Shown: positions 1 to 10,064 of the stretch, one piece after another | Layout of the letters: every line of letters begins with the position of its first letter | Position numbering within the stretch: position 1 is the first letter of the stretch | DNA from: Chara braunii | Lineage: Eukaryota; Streptophyta; Charophyceae; Charales; Characeae | Length of the DNA: 48,785 nucleotides | NCBI GenBank assembly: GCA_003427395.1 | Contig: BFEA01000212.1 | Span: 1,718,080 to 1,766,864, forward strand | Direction: 5' to 3' | Made by a program: the position numbers and the translations under genes | The notes under the pieces: generated by a model | Databases searched by the model: none | What the model was told of the DNA's origin: nothing | What the model saw: only the letters and a program-made list of their open reading frames with translations

Positions 1-50
1 GCCTTCACTTAGGGCGGGCACCTCCGCCTTCACTTAGGGCGGGTAAGGCT
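1..50. repeat. 25-bp tandem repeat at window edge, two copies
   Basis: A 25-bp unit beginning gccttcacttagggcggg occurs twice back to back (from 1 and from 26). The array probably continues to the left of the window. No coding signal is visible. Confidence 0.7.
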
Positions 51-620
51 GCAGACAGGGCCCCATAGGCCTACCGAGGACCCTGATCCTCGCAATCAGC
101 TCTTGGTGGCACCTGCAACAAACAAATACAGTCATATATGCTTCCTTAACCAGGCTAAGCAAAACTTCCCTTTCAACCAACCAAGAAGAGGAGGGGGAAG
201 AGGAGGAGGAGGAGGAAGGGGACGCATAAGAGTCTAGCTTGAAGATCACATGTAAAAATTGAACTATAGAATTTTTCAGTTCAACCCAACCTTTACTCCT
301 CACCTTGTCACCTTCACTCATTGAAAGAAGCAATCTATTGTCGGTGGCAGTTTAGCAAGTAGCATACAGTGGGAAGTGCTGTGGTGAGGAGGGAATGGTG
401 TGGAGCTGCAGGAGAGTGAGAAAGATGGAGGTGTACAATTGAATTAGACAATTATATGCTGGGGGATTTCAAGAGACAAAAGGCAAGGTGGAAGAAGAGA
501 AGCAGCAGAGAGATATGTCAACAGCATAAAGTGAACACACCGCACGAGGCGTTACATATCACAGAATACACAGTGTGTCCATGGCATATGCTAGCTACCC
601 TTCTTGCCTGAGGATTTTCC

Positions 621-630
621 TATATAAATA
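621..630 (+). promoter_or_regulatory. TATA-box candidate, copy 1
   Basis: The sequence TATATAAATA is preceded by cctatt-type pyrimidines in duplicated promoter-like copy 1. The match to the plant TATA consensus is good; function is inferred only. Confidence 0.35.
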
Positions 631-998
631 GCCGTCCCAGCATCCTATCCACTCTGTCCCACTTCAAACCCATCATGCTCTCTTCTTACCATGTTGGTGG
701 CAGTTTAGCAAGTAGCATACAGTGGGAAGTGCTGTGGTGAGAAGGGAATGGTGTGGAGCTGTAGGAGAGTGAGAAAGGTGGAGGTGTACAATTGAATCGG
801 ACAATTATATACTGGGGGATTTCAAGAGAGAAAGTGCAAGGTGGAAGAAGAGCAGCAGAGAGATAAGTCAAGAGCAAAAGTGAACACACCACGCCGCCAT
901 GCGAGGTGTTACATATCACAGAATACACAGTGTGTCCATGGCATATGCTAGCTACCCTTCTTGCCTCCTGCTCAGGTAGCAAATGTGTGCCATTTTCC

Positions 999-1008
999 TA
1001 TATAAATA
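999..1008 (+). promoter_or_regulatory. TATA-box candidate, copy 2
   Basis: The same TATATAAATA is retained in the second copy of the duplication, although the 20 bp just upstream were replaced. Retention of the TATA in both copies is the only evidence of function. Confidence 0.35.
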
Positions 1009-1270
1009 GTCGTTCCAGTATCCTACCCGCTCTGTCCCACACCCTATCACGCTCTAATGTTACCAAACACCCTCAGTGTCAACTGTGTCCCATTTCACCC
1101 CTGTCGCGTTTGTATATACCCCAATTTCTCTACATGAGATCACCCTACCCCTTATTAATTATCCCATTCACCCCTGGTAAGTACATACACTGTACTCGCC
1201 ATCACAGTATGGTGCCTGCCTCTGGCTCCATTAGTACCATCCATCCGTAGGAGCAAACGTACCACTTTCA

Positions 1271-1505
1271 GCTGATGCTGCCGCCCATCCTATCCCATGA
1301 AATATAATACTGATACTGAAGTCGCGTGAACTTCCACACCACACCGGTCTACCCGCCATAGCAGCGGATGTGCTCTGCATCTGGCGGCCATCGTACCATC
1401 CATCCCTGTCGGCTGACGCAGCCGTTCATCCACATATAATAGTGTTACTGTAGTCGTGTGAACTTCCACCTCCCACCGGTCCACCCGCCATAGCAGCGGA
1501 TGTGC
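1271..1505. repeat. ~132-bp tandem duplication, two diverged copies
   Basis: Copies 1271-1373 and 1412-1505 share gctgaYgc..gccg, tataata, gtgaacttccac, accggtc, and ccgccatagcagcggatgtg. The two short minus ORFs in it (1290-1511) simply repeat the same peptide and are not considered genes. Confidence 0.7.
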
Positions 1506-1947
1506 CATCACATCCCTCCCCCACCATCTGTCATAAAACCCACCGTGTCATCGGCATGGAAGAGATGTGAATGGCACGTACTGTGATATATATCCGTGTG
1601 TGGAGGCGTTGCATCCCACGGTGTACCTGGTACCTGTTCCACTGCAAACCTTTAGTTCCGAACCCGGCGTCGATGGATTCCAACGGCGTCGATGGATTCC
1701 AACGGGTACTCGGACTGGGTCAATCCAATACTCGCCCCTACCCTTTGAGAACGACTCCCAAAAGTCTGCATGTAGGTCTGACAGTGTGGATGTCCTTTTG
1801 TGAACCCATCTGCCTTAATTATCCAGGAATAGTAGCCCCATCGCCTTGTGTCATATGCATTCAGTCCAGAATAGCCGACTGACACATAAAAGCCACCCCT
1901 CCCCCGTTTTCATACCTACTCTATATATCGGTGGGTGGTCACATTCC

Positions 1948-2591
1948 TTATTTATCTAGTGAGTGGTAAGCCGTTTGTCTCACTGCATTATTCAGGGATT
2001 TGCGACAAAAGGGTTTTACTGCGTTATGTACTAACCAGTCCGGGTAGCACAGCAGTCTCAGTTCAACATATAGCAAGTTTAGAGTGCCAGGAAGATCAGT
2101 CGGATCGGATGTGGTAGCCACGATCTTGTGCGAAGTACCAATAATGGTGAGCATCTCCATCTTTATTGACCCGACACTCCCAAAGTGTCGGACCATATGA
2201 AAAGCGCACAGAGACCCATCGTTGATGGCTTCCTCATTTTTCATACGATGCGCGCACTTCAGGAGGGATCGGGAAATTTTCTGAATCTCGGTTTCTTCCA
2301 AGTATTTCCAATGCTTAACCTCGATGGACGACGTTAATTCCAGTGTCAATGATGAATGATAGCAGTGCCTAAATGCACCGAGAGTTGTCATTCCTTCTTC
2401 TTGTTTTCCTTTTTGAGTGATGACAACCAAGAAGACATCATCAACAAATCACACGTACCATGAATGGTCCGTTCATCTCGCCTTAGTGATTTCATCCATA
2501 TCCACTCATCATATGTGCAGACCATGTTAGCAGTCGGCAGACTTGATCCTTTCCCCATTAGCATGCCTTTGATCCTCAAAAACAACTTCAA
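1948..2591 (-). pseudogene. Reverse transcriptase remnant, Penelope-like (C-terminal half)
   Basis: On the minus strand one frame gives DEWIWMKSLRRDERTIHG (about 2520-2465). After a frameshift and an in-frame TGA comes FVDDVFLVV (FVDD at 2438-2449), then a region ending with GTSHKIVATTSD, YPDWLVHNAVKPFCRKSL. An R-F/Y-V-D-D box followed by a long thumb/HTH-like region ending in a YP..LV motif is the arrangement I associate with Penelope-like or related non-LTR RTs, not with gypsy RTs (YLDD followed by FLGLAGYYR). The N-terminal fingers and any GIY-YIG endonuclease are absent. It is certainly broken: one frameshift, one stop and no start. A copia or LINE origin is less likely but not excluded. 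Confidence 0.5.
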
Positions 2592-2599
2592 AACAATAA

Positions 2600-4120
2600 C
2601 AATTAATTAAGAAAACTTAAAAAATAGTTTTTCAATTATTGCAAGGAATATGAGGGAGAGCGATAAACTATAATTCGAATTGCAAAATCACGAAGTAGTC
2701 CAGATAGTCATGTACCAAGCAGAGAGCAATACAGTGAACCCAAATATCAATGCCGACAATCTCTGGCCACACCAACATAGTATCCAATGTCGCTCCTATT
2801 GAGTGGCGCCCAACGCCCAACCTACGCTACTCGGCCTATCTAGCCTATCTACATTTATGCAATAGGATCACATCCAAGTTGAAGACCAGTGTACTTGACA
2901 TAATCATCAATGCAGACCGCCAGCATACACCAGGTATGTCTCTGCTCTCCTCATCACATCCTGTCTTCCCACCTTGTGCGCCTCCTAACCGAAGACCACC
3001 ATCCCCATCACCTGCTACCGCACGTCGGTCGGCTATGGTCGTTGTGTGCCAGCTTCTACTGCAGCTCCCTCTCACCCCTTAGCGTCCGTTGTCGGAGGGC
3101 GCGATGTCCCGACCCTCCATTGCGTACCAAATGTCAACTTATGAATCTCCGCGATGTGCCTCGCACGGTAGTGGGTTAGGCTCATCTTGTGCACGTCCTA
3201 TCCTTAGACTGGTCCAGTAGGCGTTCCTACAGCAAAAGGAGTGGGTGCGCCACTGGACTTTCCATTGGTCCACGCAAGCTCGGCGCGCTGCTGTACAGCA
3301 AAGCACGACCGGCCAGTGGCCGTGGTAGCCGTCGGGCTCGCGCAGGGACGCGAAGGTAGAGATAATGACACAGTCCTTTCAAGTGCGCGTCAAGCCTTCC
3401 GGTCGGGTTATGGGATGTAAGGGAAGAAAGAGAAAAAGAAAACAAAAAAAGCAAAGGAAAGTCGTGCGTCAGACTTGCGTTTTGATCCGGATCGTCACTT
3501 TAGTGCTGGTTGATCTACCGGTCCCAGACAGTACTTGCGCTACGTTTACTTCCTTTTCTTTCTTTTATTACTATTACTATTTTTATTGTTAGTTGTCTTT
3601 TGAATTTTGTTCCCATTTTGCCATTTTGCGGAGGGACTAATGGTTCAGTTTTAAATCGTGATTGCAGATTGGTGGTTGAGGCTGGCCAGACCCTTCGCAT
3701 TCAGTACATTGCTGACGTGATCGACTAAGCACTGTATAGTGGGACCCCCAAAAGAGGGGTAACTCGCGACCACTTTGGTAGGAGGCTTATCACCTCCCGC
3801 GGAAGGTCATAAGCCCCCTCCTTGCCATCGGAAGCGGGCACCCATCGAGGGTAAGGCCAGCGGTCATTCTTGAGGACAGGAAAGCTTCGGCTGGAATCCC
3901 GTTATGGGATCACTTCACGCTGGAGACAAGGTGAGCAGCGATGGACAACAGAAGGTTCTCTTGACGCTATGACGATTGGGGTCCGGCCTCTCGTCTTCTT
4001 TATTATAATTCATTTTATCTTATTTTATTTTGTTATTTTCTGAATTACGAATTACTAACATGTTGAATTATAAAAGCTACTCGAGTCCCTTGTTCAGGGC
4101 ATGGGGATTGCAGTATGGGG
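2600..4120. other. Non-coding DNA, no gene recognised
   Basis: AT-rich at 2590-2750, then mixed-composition DNA with only short overlapping ORFs on both strands and no recognisable domain. A strong inverted repeat lies at 3780-3822: AGGAGG-CTTAT pairs with ATAAG-(ccc)-CCTCCT, with a short CCCC/GGGG hairpin just before it. Confidence 0.5.
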
Positions 4121-4126
4121 AGAGCT

Positions 4127-4135
4127 TATAAAAGG
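4127..4135 (+). promoter_or_regulatory. TATA-box candidate upstream of small ORF
   Basis: The sequence cttataaaagg lies about 175 bp before the ATG at 4305, with no other ATG in a better context between. It is a good match to the TATA consensus, and spacing is compatible with a start near 4160. It could equally belong to an LTR. Confidence 0.35.
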
Positions 4136-4304
4136 TGAGACGGGCTAACAGTTGGCTATTGGTCAGTAGGTGCATGCAAGCTACCTCGTTGTGCTAAGGC
4201 CTCTGGTTTGAGACAGGAGGACAAAGTAGTGAGGGCCGGTGAAGTCTGTCTGCGTGCGTGTGCACAAAGTACCAAGTTCAAATTATTTCGGGAAGTGTGC
4301 GGCC

Positions 4305-4607
4305 ATGGCCCTGAATGGCTATGGGTCGGACTCTTGGAACCTCCTAAGGCGTTGGAGGCCAATGTCCGGTGAGGAACCCTGGATCACCACCGTCCTCAAC
4401 TACAACGGGGGAGAAGAGGCCAAGTTGAAGATCAATGTGGAAGGGGCTAGGGAGGAAGAGATGAGAGTGGATCAGAAACTGCAGGCGTCCATGACTGAAG
4501 CAAAAGACAAAGCCAAGTGGAGGTGCAGGCGGGATGGCGTCCCGGCTGAGGTCCAGGTAACAATCGCCTACCACGAGGTGGAGACCTTCACCGATACTGC
4601 AGAATGA
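4305..4607 (+). CDS. Hypothetical small protein, 100 aa
   Basis: I do not recognise this protein. The ATG at 4305 sits in a strong plant-type context (gccATGgcc) and the frame runs 100 codons to TGA. The product starts MALNGYGSDSWNLLRRWRP, has a charged middle (EGAREEEMRVDQKLQ, EAKDKAKWRCRRD) suggestive of a short helix, and ends in an acidic tail (ETFTDTAE). No signal peptide or membrane segment is visible. A candidate TATA box lies at 4127-4135. Downstream, another frame (about 4740-4960) shows a second open stretch including NPMRWVQLIRRSSNQCMLG, so the whole may be a piece of a decayed mobile element. The frame could also be open by chance. Confidence 0.3.
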   Translation: MALNGYGSDSWNLLRRWRPMSGEEPWITTVLNYNGGEEAKLKINVEGAREEEMRVDQKLQASMTEAKDKAKWRCRRDGVPAEVQVTIAYHEVETFTDTAE

Positions 4608-4619
4608 GAACAGGCTCAC

Positions 4620-6390
4620 CTAGATAGAGACTAAGGGGGGGAGAGCGAAAAGAGCGCATCAGAGACTCTGTCTTGGCACGGGTTGGACCAGTGGCGGAGG
4701 GACCACCCGTCGGCTGAGCCCGTGGAAAGTGGGCCAGAGGCCAACTCACAGCAAAAGAGGAACCAGGAAGCTACACCTGTGGCTACGCTGTTGACGTCAA
4801 CAGCCTTAAGCGGGCTCCGGATGAGGTGATCCAGTTGAGAAACCCAATGAGATGGGTACAGCTGATCCGTCGCAGCAGTAACCAGTGCATGCTCGGGGAG
4901 CAGGGTGTACAAAGAGGGACTTTGACACTACCTGGCACGAGAACCCATTGTTGACGTCATCAACTCCCATGCGCAACCTGTACAGTTCTCTTAATTGTTT
5001 GAGGCAATAATTAGTTCGTGGAGTGCCGAACATCGAGGCCATTTTCAAGCAATGAAGTTACCTACTCTGTGAAGAACCTTGTCAGACAAACGATCACAGT
5101 GCACTTCTTCGGTGCAGCACAGTGTGGAGATGATTACTGATGCTAGTTGCATGCCCCAATCCCTTACCAGTTCGAGATTACAGCTTAGTTGCGTGTTGAG
5201 GCAAGGCGAAGGCGGACATGAAGGGGGGAAGGGTTTTGAGACACACCTGGGTGTCCACGCACGAGAATGAGTTTACCTGGCCTTATCCATTGCAAAGGCG
5301 ATCCTAGATACGGTCCTTTCTGGTGTTTTGACACCAGTCTAGTAAAGACTGAATATACACCAAGACTCTAGTAATTGTTGTTGTGCACCCCCTTCTTTGC
5401 TATAGGTGAGAGTATCTACAGTGGGTCACTAATGGAGAACATGGGCTTTGTGAGCATGCAACATTGTTGATGTTATCAGCATTGTAGGGGTTCCCCTTCT
5501 GTGTCCGGCCTCGATGACTCTGATCTTTCATATGGTGACGGGGTGAAAAGGAAGTGCTTCCTATATAAGACTGGGATATACTACGTGTATATCGTATAGT
5601 TTGCCGAGACTGTAATCCTAACCACCCCACCAAGCTTTGTGCGCGCTCTTCTTGTCGGATCGCGTACTGATTCTCTGGGGGCAAGCCGAGAAGTTACTAT
5701 TAAGATCTCGGAGTCGTCTGTGGGGGAAGTTCTGCCTGAAATTTCTTTCTTATTTACACAGTCCTGTCCCTTTCAGAAAAGCTTGGGTGATAGTAGCCAG
5801 CTGAAACATATGTGTATGAGAAGTGTTAATTGGACACAATGTAGCCAGTGTTGTAATAAACTTTTCACGATCGGGCGGGAGGCTTTTCTTCTCTAACTCG
5901 AAGAATGAGAGTTTGTGCTCAGGTCAACAAAGAGCAGAATTGCAATGGGGGAATCGGTGCAAAGAGTTAAGTGATTGATCCATTGCCTGTTGATACGGAG
6001 AGGAATGACGGTGACAGTTTTCTTGGTGAACTCATAAAAAGACCGGGGTCACAGATAAGATCTCTGCCCCTCCGTTCTCCCCCATGAATTCTCTAATCTG
6101 TTTTAATCCTTCCTATTTTATCTTTTGGAAATCGTTCTATTGGAGAAGTGAAAGTGGGTAGATCCATCTAATTAGAATTCGACTGAACTGATGACGAGCA
6201 TTGAGTATGATGACATGAGCTAAGTCCAGACCCCCAATCAGTGAGCGGTATTGCATCTCACGCAATGGTATTAAAGGAACGTAGCCTCGAAACCAACCTA
6301 GGCGTGTGAGGTATTCTCCTTGTTGACCAAGCATGAATGGGCAAAACGGGGGGTAGTCTTGAGAAAAATTGCATATATCTTCGTGAAATT
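4620..6390. other. Non-coding DNA with one TATA-like site
   Basis: No recognisable gene. TATATAAG occurs at 5562-5569 after a GC-rich stretch and could be the core promoter of an unrecognised LTR. ORFs here are short, overlap on both strands and show no family motifs. Confidence 0.45.
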
Positions 6391-6392
6391 TC

Positions 6393-7488
6393 TTATTGAC
6401 AGGGACTGATAATCTTCATTTTATCTGAACCAGACTTAAAGATATAGGCACCACTCGTCCCGACCAATTCCACTTTGCCTTCCGCTATCTCATCCCAGCC
6501 TTCCTCTTCCCTTATCGGGTTCCAAATCCGCTTTATCCATACATATGATAACCTCGGGGCAACCTCAAACCCAACCCAGTCGCACGTGGTTCCCCTCCAC
6601 TCGTTTTCTGCCGGTATAGGCATTTCTATCCTCCCTTGAGTCGCCTTGGCTCCCATCCCTTGAAGGTGTATTCCATCAGCAATTCCTCCCTGGTCATCTT
6701 TTCCCTTCCCGCAGAATGCCAGGCCACTCGGTCTCCCTAAGTAAGTCACCCTCCTCAGAAATCTCAGTCCTCTATTTCATCATCTTCATCCTCGTCACTG
6801 AAGTCGTCCTCTTCGTTGTAGAACGACAAAGTCATTGTCTACGCTAAGGCAATTCAACATCTCAGCCATCTCCTCCGCCCACTTCCCTTCAAACGGCCTC
6901 ATTTCTACCGACAACCGAAAGAAGTCTTGCCTAGCGCACTGGTACAGTCCGAGGGTCGTCATGAACTAGCATATCCGTACTAGCCTGCTACGGGTTCCGA
7001 AGACCGCATCCACCAGAAAGGGGCAACACACATCGCATGGTTCTGACGGGTCGCCTCACGCTTCCCCTATCCCCAAGTTCCACCCGCACATCTACTCTTT
7101 CCATTTCCATTTCCCTCCGCTGACACGCAGCCCATACAACCTCCGCTACTGCCTTCCTAAACAACTCGTCCGGCGTATTCCCGAGTGCCAAATCTATGAC
7201 TATATCATTCTCCCTGTCTTGTGACAAGTAGACCCACCCCCGGGCTTCCACTGTCCCTCGGAACTATAAATCCATTAAACTCGGCGACAACCTCGTCAAG
7301 CTAACATTAGCCCATACTGTCTCTATCCAAAGGAACGCGTCCTCCCCTTCCAGCATTACGGTTTGATATGCTGGCTCAAGATCTGTCCACGTCCCATCTT
7401 CTGGGAGGACGACCGATACCCCATCCCTTACATTTAGTGGCATTTCCGGACCGCTGGTATAGATCGGGGAAGACAACCACCGCGCCAT
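6393..7488 (-). pseudogene. Unidentified decayed coding region (several minus-strand frames)
   Basis: I do not recognise the family. An ATG at 7488 opens MARWLSSPIYTSGPEMPLN and continues for 74 codons to a TAG at 7264-7266. The same frame then resumes for 7251-6988 (EARGWVYLSQDRENDIVIDL, GNTPDELFRKAVAEVVW, ERVDVRVELGDRG). After a further stop another frame gives MTTLGLYQCARQDFFRLSV and WAEEMAEMLNCLSV. A one-base shift there would lead into an acidic tail (NEEDDFSDEDEDDEIED) ending near 6770. A third block, 6749-6393, contains GTTCDWVGFEVAPRLSYVW and ends SGSDKMKIISPCQ. Composition is protein-like throughout one strand, while the opposite strand has only short proline-rich shadows. Frames are separated by a stop and at least two frameshifts. 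It may be two adjacent genes. Origin (host pseudogene, DNA transposon or virus-derived) is unknown. Confidence 0.4.
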
Positions 7489-7499
7489 CTTGTCTCCAG

Positions 7500-9110
7500 C
7501 ACCTGACCCCTGTTTTCATAAGAGAGTACCAAACGGTCCCTTTTTGGTTAGGTCAACCCTCGTCCTGGATGAGACTTATTTCAGACCCCTCATCAACGTC
7601 TCCCTAATTTACCTCCCCATTCCTAAGTACCACCATCCCATAATACCCTCGGTAGCCCATCCATTTCCCCACATTCTTTCTCTTGGTTCCATTTCAGCCA
7701 ACCTCTATCCTCCTTCCTTCCGATCATCTCTCACTCATGTAGACTGAGATGGGGAGGAGAGAATAGACTTCGAATTAGGCCCCGTCCAACAATCCAAGCT
7801 CAATCAGTCTTTACAGAGGGAGAACACAAAAAAAATCAAGCAATCTCACATGCGGGTCGGTCATCTCCTCACCGGCCTTTTCCCAATATGGTCTCTCCGC
7901 TGGTACTATCGGTAGAGTTTTATCCCATACCTCAGGCGCAGCTCAACCGTCGCGAGCGCGGTACCTAGGCTTCGGCACAGGGAGTTACCCCTCTCCATCT
8001 GCCCAAAATACCCCATCCCGTTTTGCCGCTCTTGCCTACCCTCGTTGGTACCGGGAATTACCCCTGCGCACCCCGTTAGGAGCAGTAGTCAGTCGTCCGG
8101 GCATTCACTTCCATTGGTCCGATAAGAATCAGCCTTTCCCAAGTCGTGCTACGAGAAGCTACTAATCGTCTCCGAGGTTCCTTCCTTGCCCGTATGCAGT
8201 GGTACTCCCCCCGCCAGCCAACAGGCTAAGCCCCGCCTGAGGAGACGTTTCGCACCCCGCCCGGGCAAGATCATCGAGCCAAGCTCGTGACCGCTCGGAC
8301 GAGAATGCTACTAATCAACCGGCGTGACAAACTCCCATTCGACAGCTCGGTGGCCTGACCTCCACACACGAACACCTAGCAACCTCAAAAGAGAGCGATG
8401 TTTCGCGACCCGCACCGGCCGGTGCAGACCCATCCTTTCCTTCCGAAAGGCAGGACACTCAAATCCCATCATGCAAATCACAAGTCCCAAGTGGGACACA
8501 TATAATACAAGTGTCTTTCCCTTGGTGCACCCAGCGCTTCCTACCCATAGCCTCATAATTTTCTCTCAGGATAACGAGTGTCACTCCCCCTATTTTCATA
8601 CACAGTGATTGGTTCCTTCTCGTGAGGTCTTCAAAGGTGAGCTAATTTTCCTTGGAATCTAGCAACTCCCTCCATTCCCTTTCTCTTCATTTGTCTGTCC
8701 TTTCATAGGGTGGGGTTGTTCCTTCTTGATGACCCGTTGTGTTCATATTGGTTCCTTCAAGCATTTCAAAGTGCAAAGTGCATGAGCCCGGTGGGCTCAA
8801 AGAAGAGGAGAGCAGGGCACCCATTCGGTCGGATCACTCCGCCGTGGGATTTTCATTGGACCCCGGCCGAAGCCGAAGCACCAACCGCCTGCCAGGTAAC
8901 CGGAGTCCTTCTTTCGCACGAATAGGAAGGGTCGACCTGCGACTTGCCTAAGGCTTCCCCGGAATGGCGAACACCAGACGAAGGAGGGCTATAGCCATTT
9001 CCCAAGGAAAAGGCTAATCAAGTGCATAGCATGCATGTTATACCTCCAGGTCTGGCCATGCCATGCGCCCAACCACTCTCAAATCTAATTCTCACAAGGG
9101 AAAGAGCAAT
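7500..9110. other. Non-coding DNA, no gene recognised
   Basis: A pyrimidine-rich left part (7490-7740) may be the upstream end of the unidentified minus-strand coding region. The rest has only short ORFs that mirror each other on the two strands (8311-8608). No terminal repeats, tRNA or structured RNA were seen. The truncated 3' side of Element A should lie at about 9.1 kb. Confidence 0.4.
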
Positions 9111-9155
9111 CACAAGTCCATTTTCCTTATCTTGGGTTGTGTACACGTCGATGCG

Positions 9156-10064
9156 TCAAGCGTGCATCCGTCGTAAGAACAAAAGATGGTCGTCGCTCTC
9201 GGCCGCTCGTGAAATGATGGTGTCCAACAGAGAAGTGACCGGCGAGCCGTGCTCGAATTCGAAGGGCGACATCCCAATAGCCGGGTGGATGGAGGAGTTA
9301 TAGGCCAACTCGACATCCGACAACCGCTCAACCCAATCCTTCTGGTTCGGACGGATGAGAGTACGAAGGAGAACATGTGCGGTCTGGTGCGCCCTCTCCG
9401 TTTGGCCATCGATCTGGGGGTGGCGAGCGGAACTGGGCTTGAGAGATGAGCCCCATCGCTTGATGAGCGCCAACCAAAAATCGGATATAAACCGAGTGTC
9501 GCGGTCGCAGACGATTTCCTTGGGGTAACCCTTGGTTCGAATCCAACCGGCGTAAAGAACCTCGGCCAACTCCGGTGCCTTGGCATGATAGCAGCAAGGC
9601 AAAAACATGGCGAACTTGGTGAGTCGGTCGACCACCGTGAGAATCCCATCCACTCCGGTCTTGTGCTTGGGGAACGGGCCGGTAATGTCCATGGCAATCG
9701 CTTCCCTTCGCCGCAAGGGGACTGGTAACGGTCGCAACTCGCCGTACGGACGATGATTGCGGGATTTGCAACATCGGCAAACCTTGCATGACTCGCAATA
9801 GCGTGTGGCGTCGTCGAGAAGACCGGGCCACCAAAAGCGCTCGCGGAGTCGGCCAATCGTACGATTGACTCCAAAGTGTCCGGTGGCGGGAGCGTCGTGG
9901 AACTCGCCAAGAAGCCGTATGCGCAAGTGTAAATCTCGTGGCACACAAAGAAGATCCTTCCCTCGCCACTGAACGAGCAAGTACCCCTCTTGGATCCGAT
10001 AGTGCGATGGCGCCGGATTAGGAGAGGAGCAATTTGCGTACTTGTCGCAAAACTCGGGGTCGAC
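9156..10064 (-). CDS. Element A integrase (continuation of pol after one stop)
   Basis: Ty3/gypsy integrase, which joins element cDNA to host DNA in the nucleus. The frame is identical to that of the upstream RT-RNase H ORF and is separated from it by a single TAA (10065-10067). The HHCC zinc finger is visible (EFHDAPATGHFG then YCESCKVC). The catalytic core shows MDITGPFPK, CDRDTRFIS and HPQIDGQTERAHQ, giving D-D-E with the canonical 35 residues between the second Asp and the Glu. The frame stops at 9156 shortly after FLRRMHA, so the C-terminal domain and any chromodomain are missing. Either the stop is a late mutation of a once single gag-pol, or readthrough occurs; mutation is simpler. Confidence 0.85.
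   Translation of the reverse strand, partial: VDPEFCDKYANCSSPNPAPSHYRIQEGYLLVQWRGKDLLCVPRDLHLRIRLLGEFHDAPATGHFGVNRTIGRLRERFWWPGLLDDATRYCESCKVCRCCKSRNHRPYGELRPLPVPLRRREAIAMDITGPFPKHKTGVDGILTVVDRLTKFAMFLPCCYHAKAPELAEVLYAGWIRTKGYPKEIVCDRDTRFISDFWLALIKRWGSSLKPSSARHPQIDGQTERAHQTAHVLLRTLIRPNQKDWVERLSDVELAYNSSIHPAIGMSPFEFEHGSPVTSLLDTIISRAAESDDHLLFLRRMHA

Larger units (their letters stand above)
343..1040. repeat. Direct duplication of a ~320-345 bp promoter-like segment
   Basis: Copy 1 (343-662) and copy 2 (696-1040) run in parallel from ggtggcagtttagcaagtag to ctctgtcccac. They differ by scattered substitutions and a short replacement near 970-990. Each copy carries TATATAAATA near its right end (621-630 and 999-1008), so the duplication doubled a candidate core promoter facing right. 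No convincing ORF starts just downstream of either TATA, so the transcript, if any, is unknown. It could also be a tandem fragment of an LTR. Confidence 0.75.
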
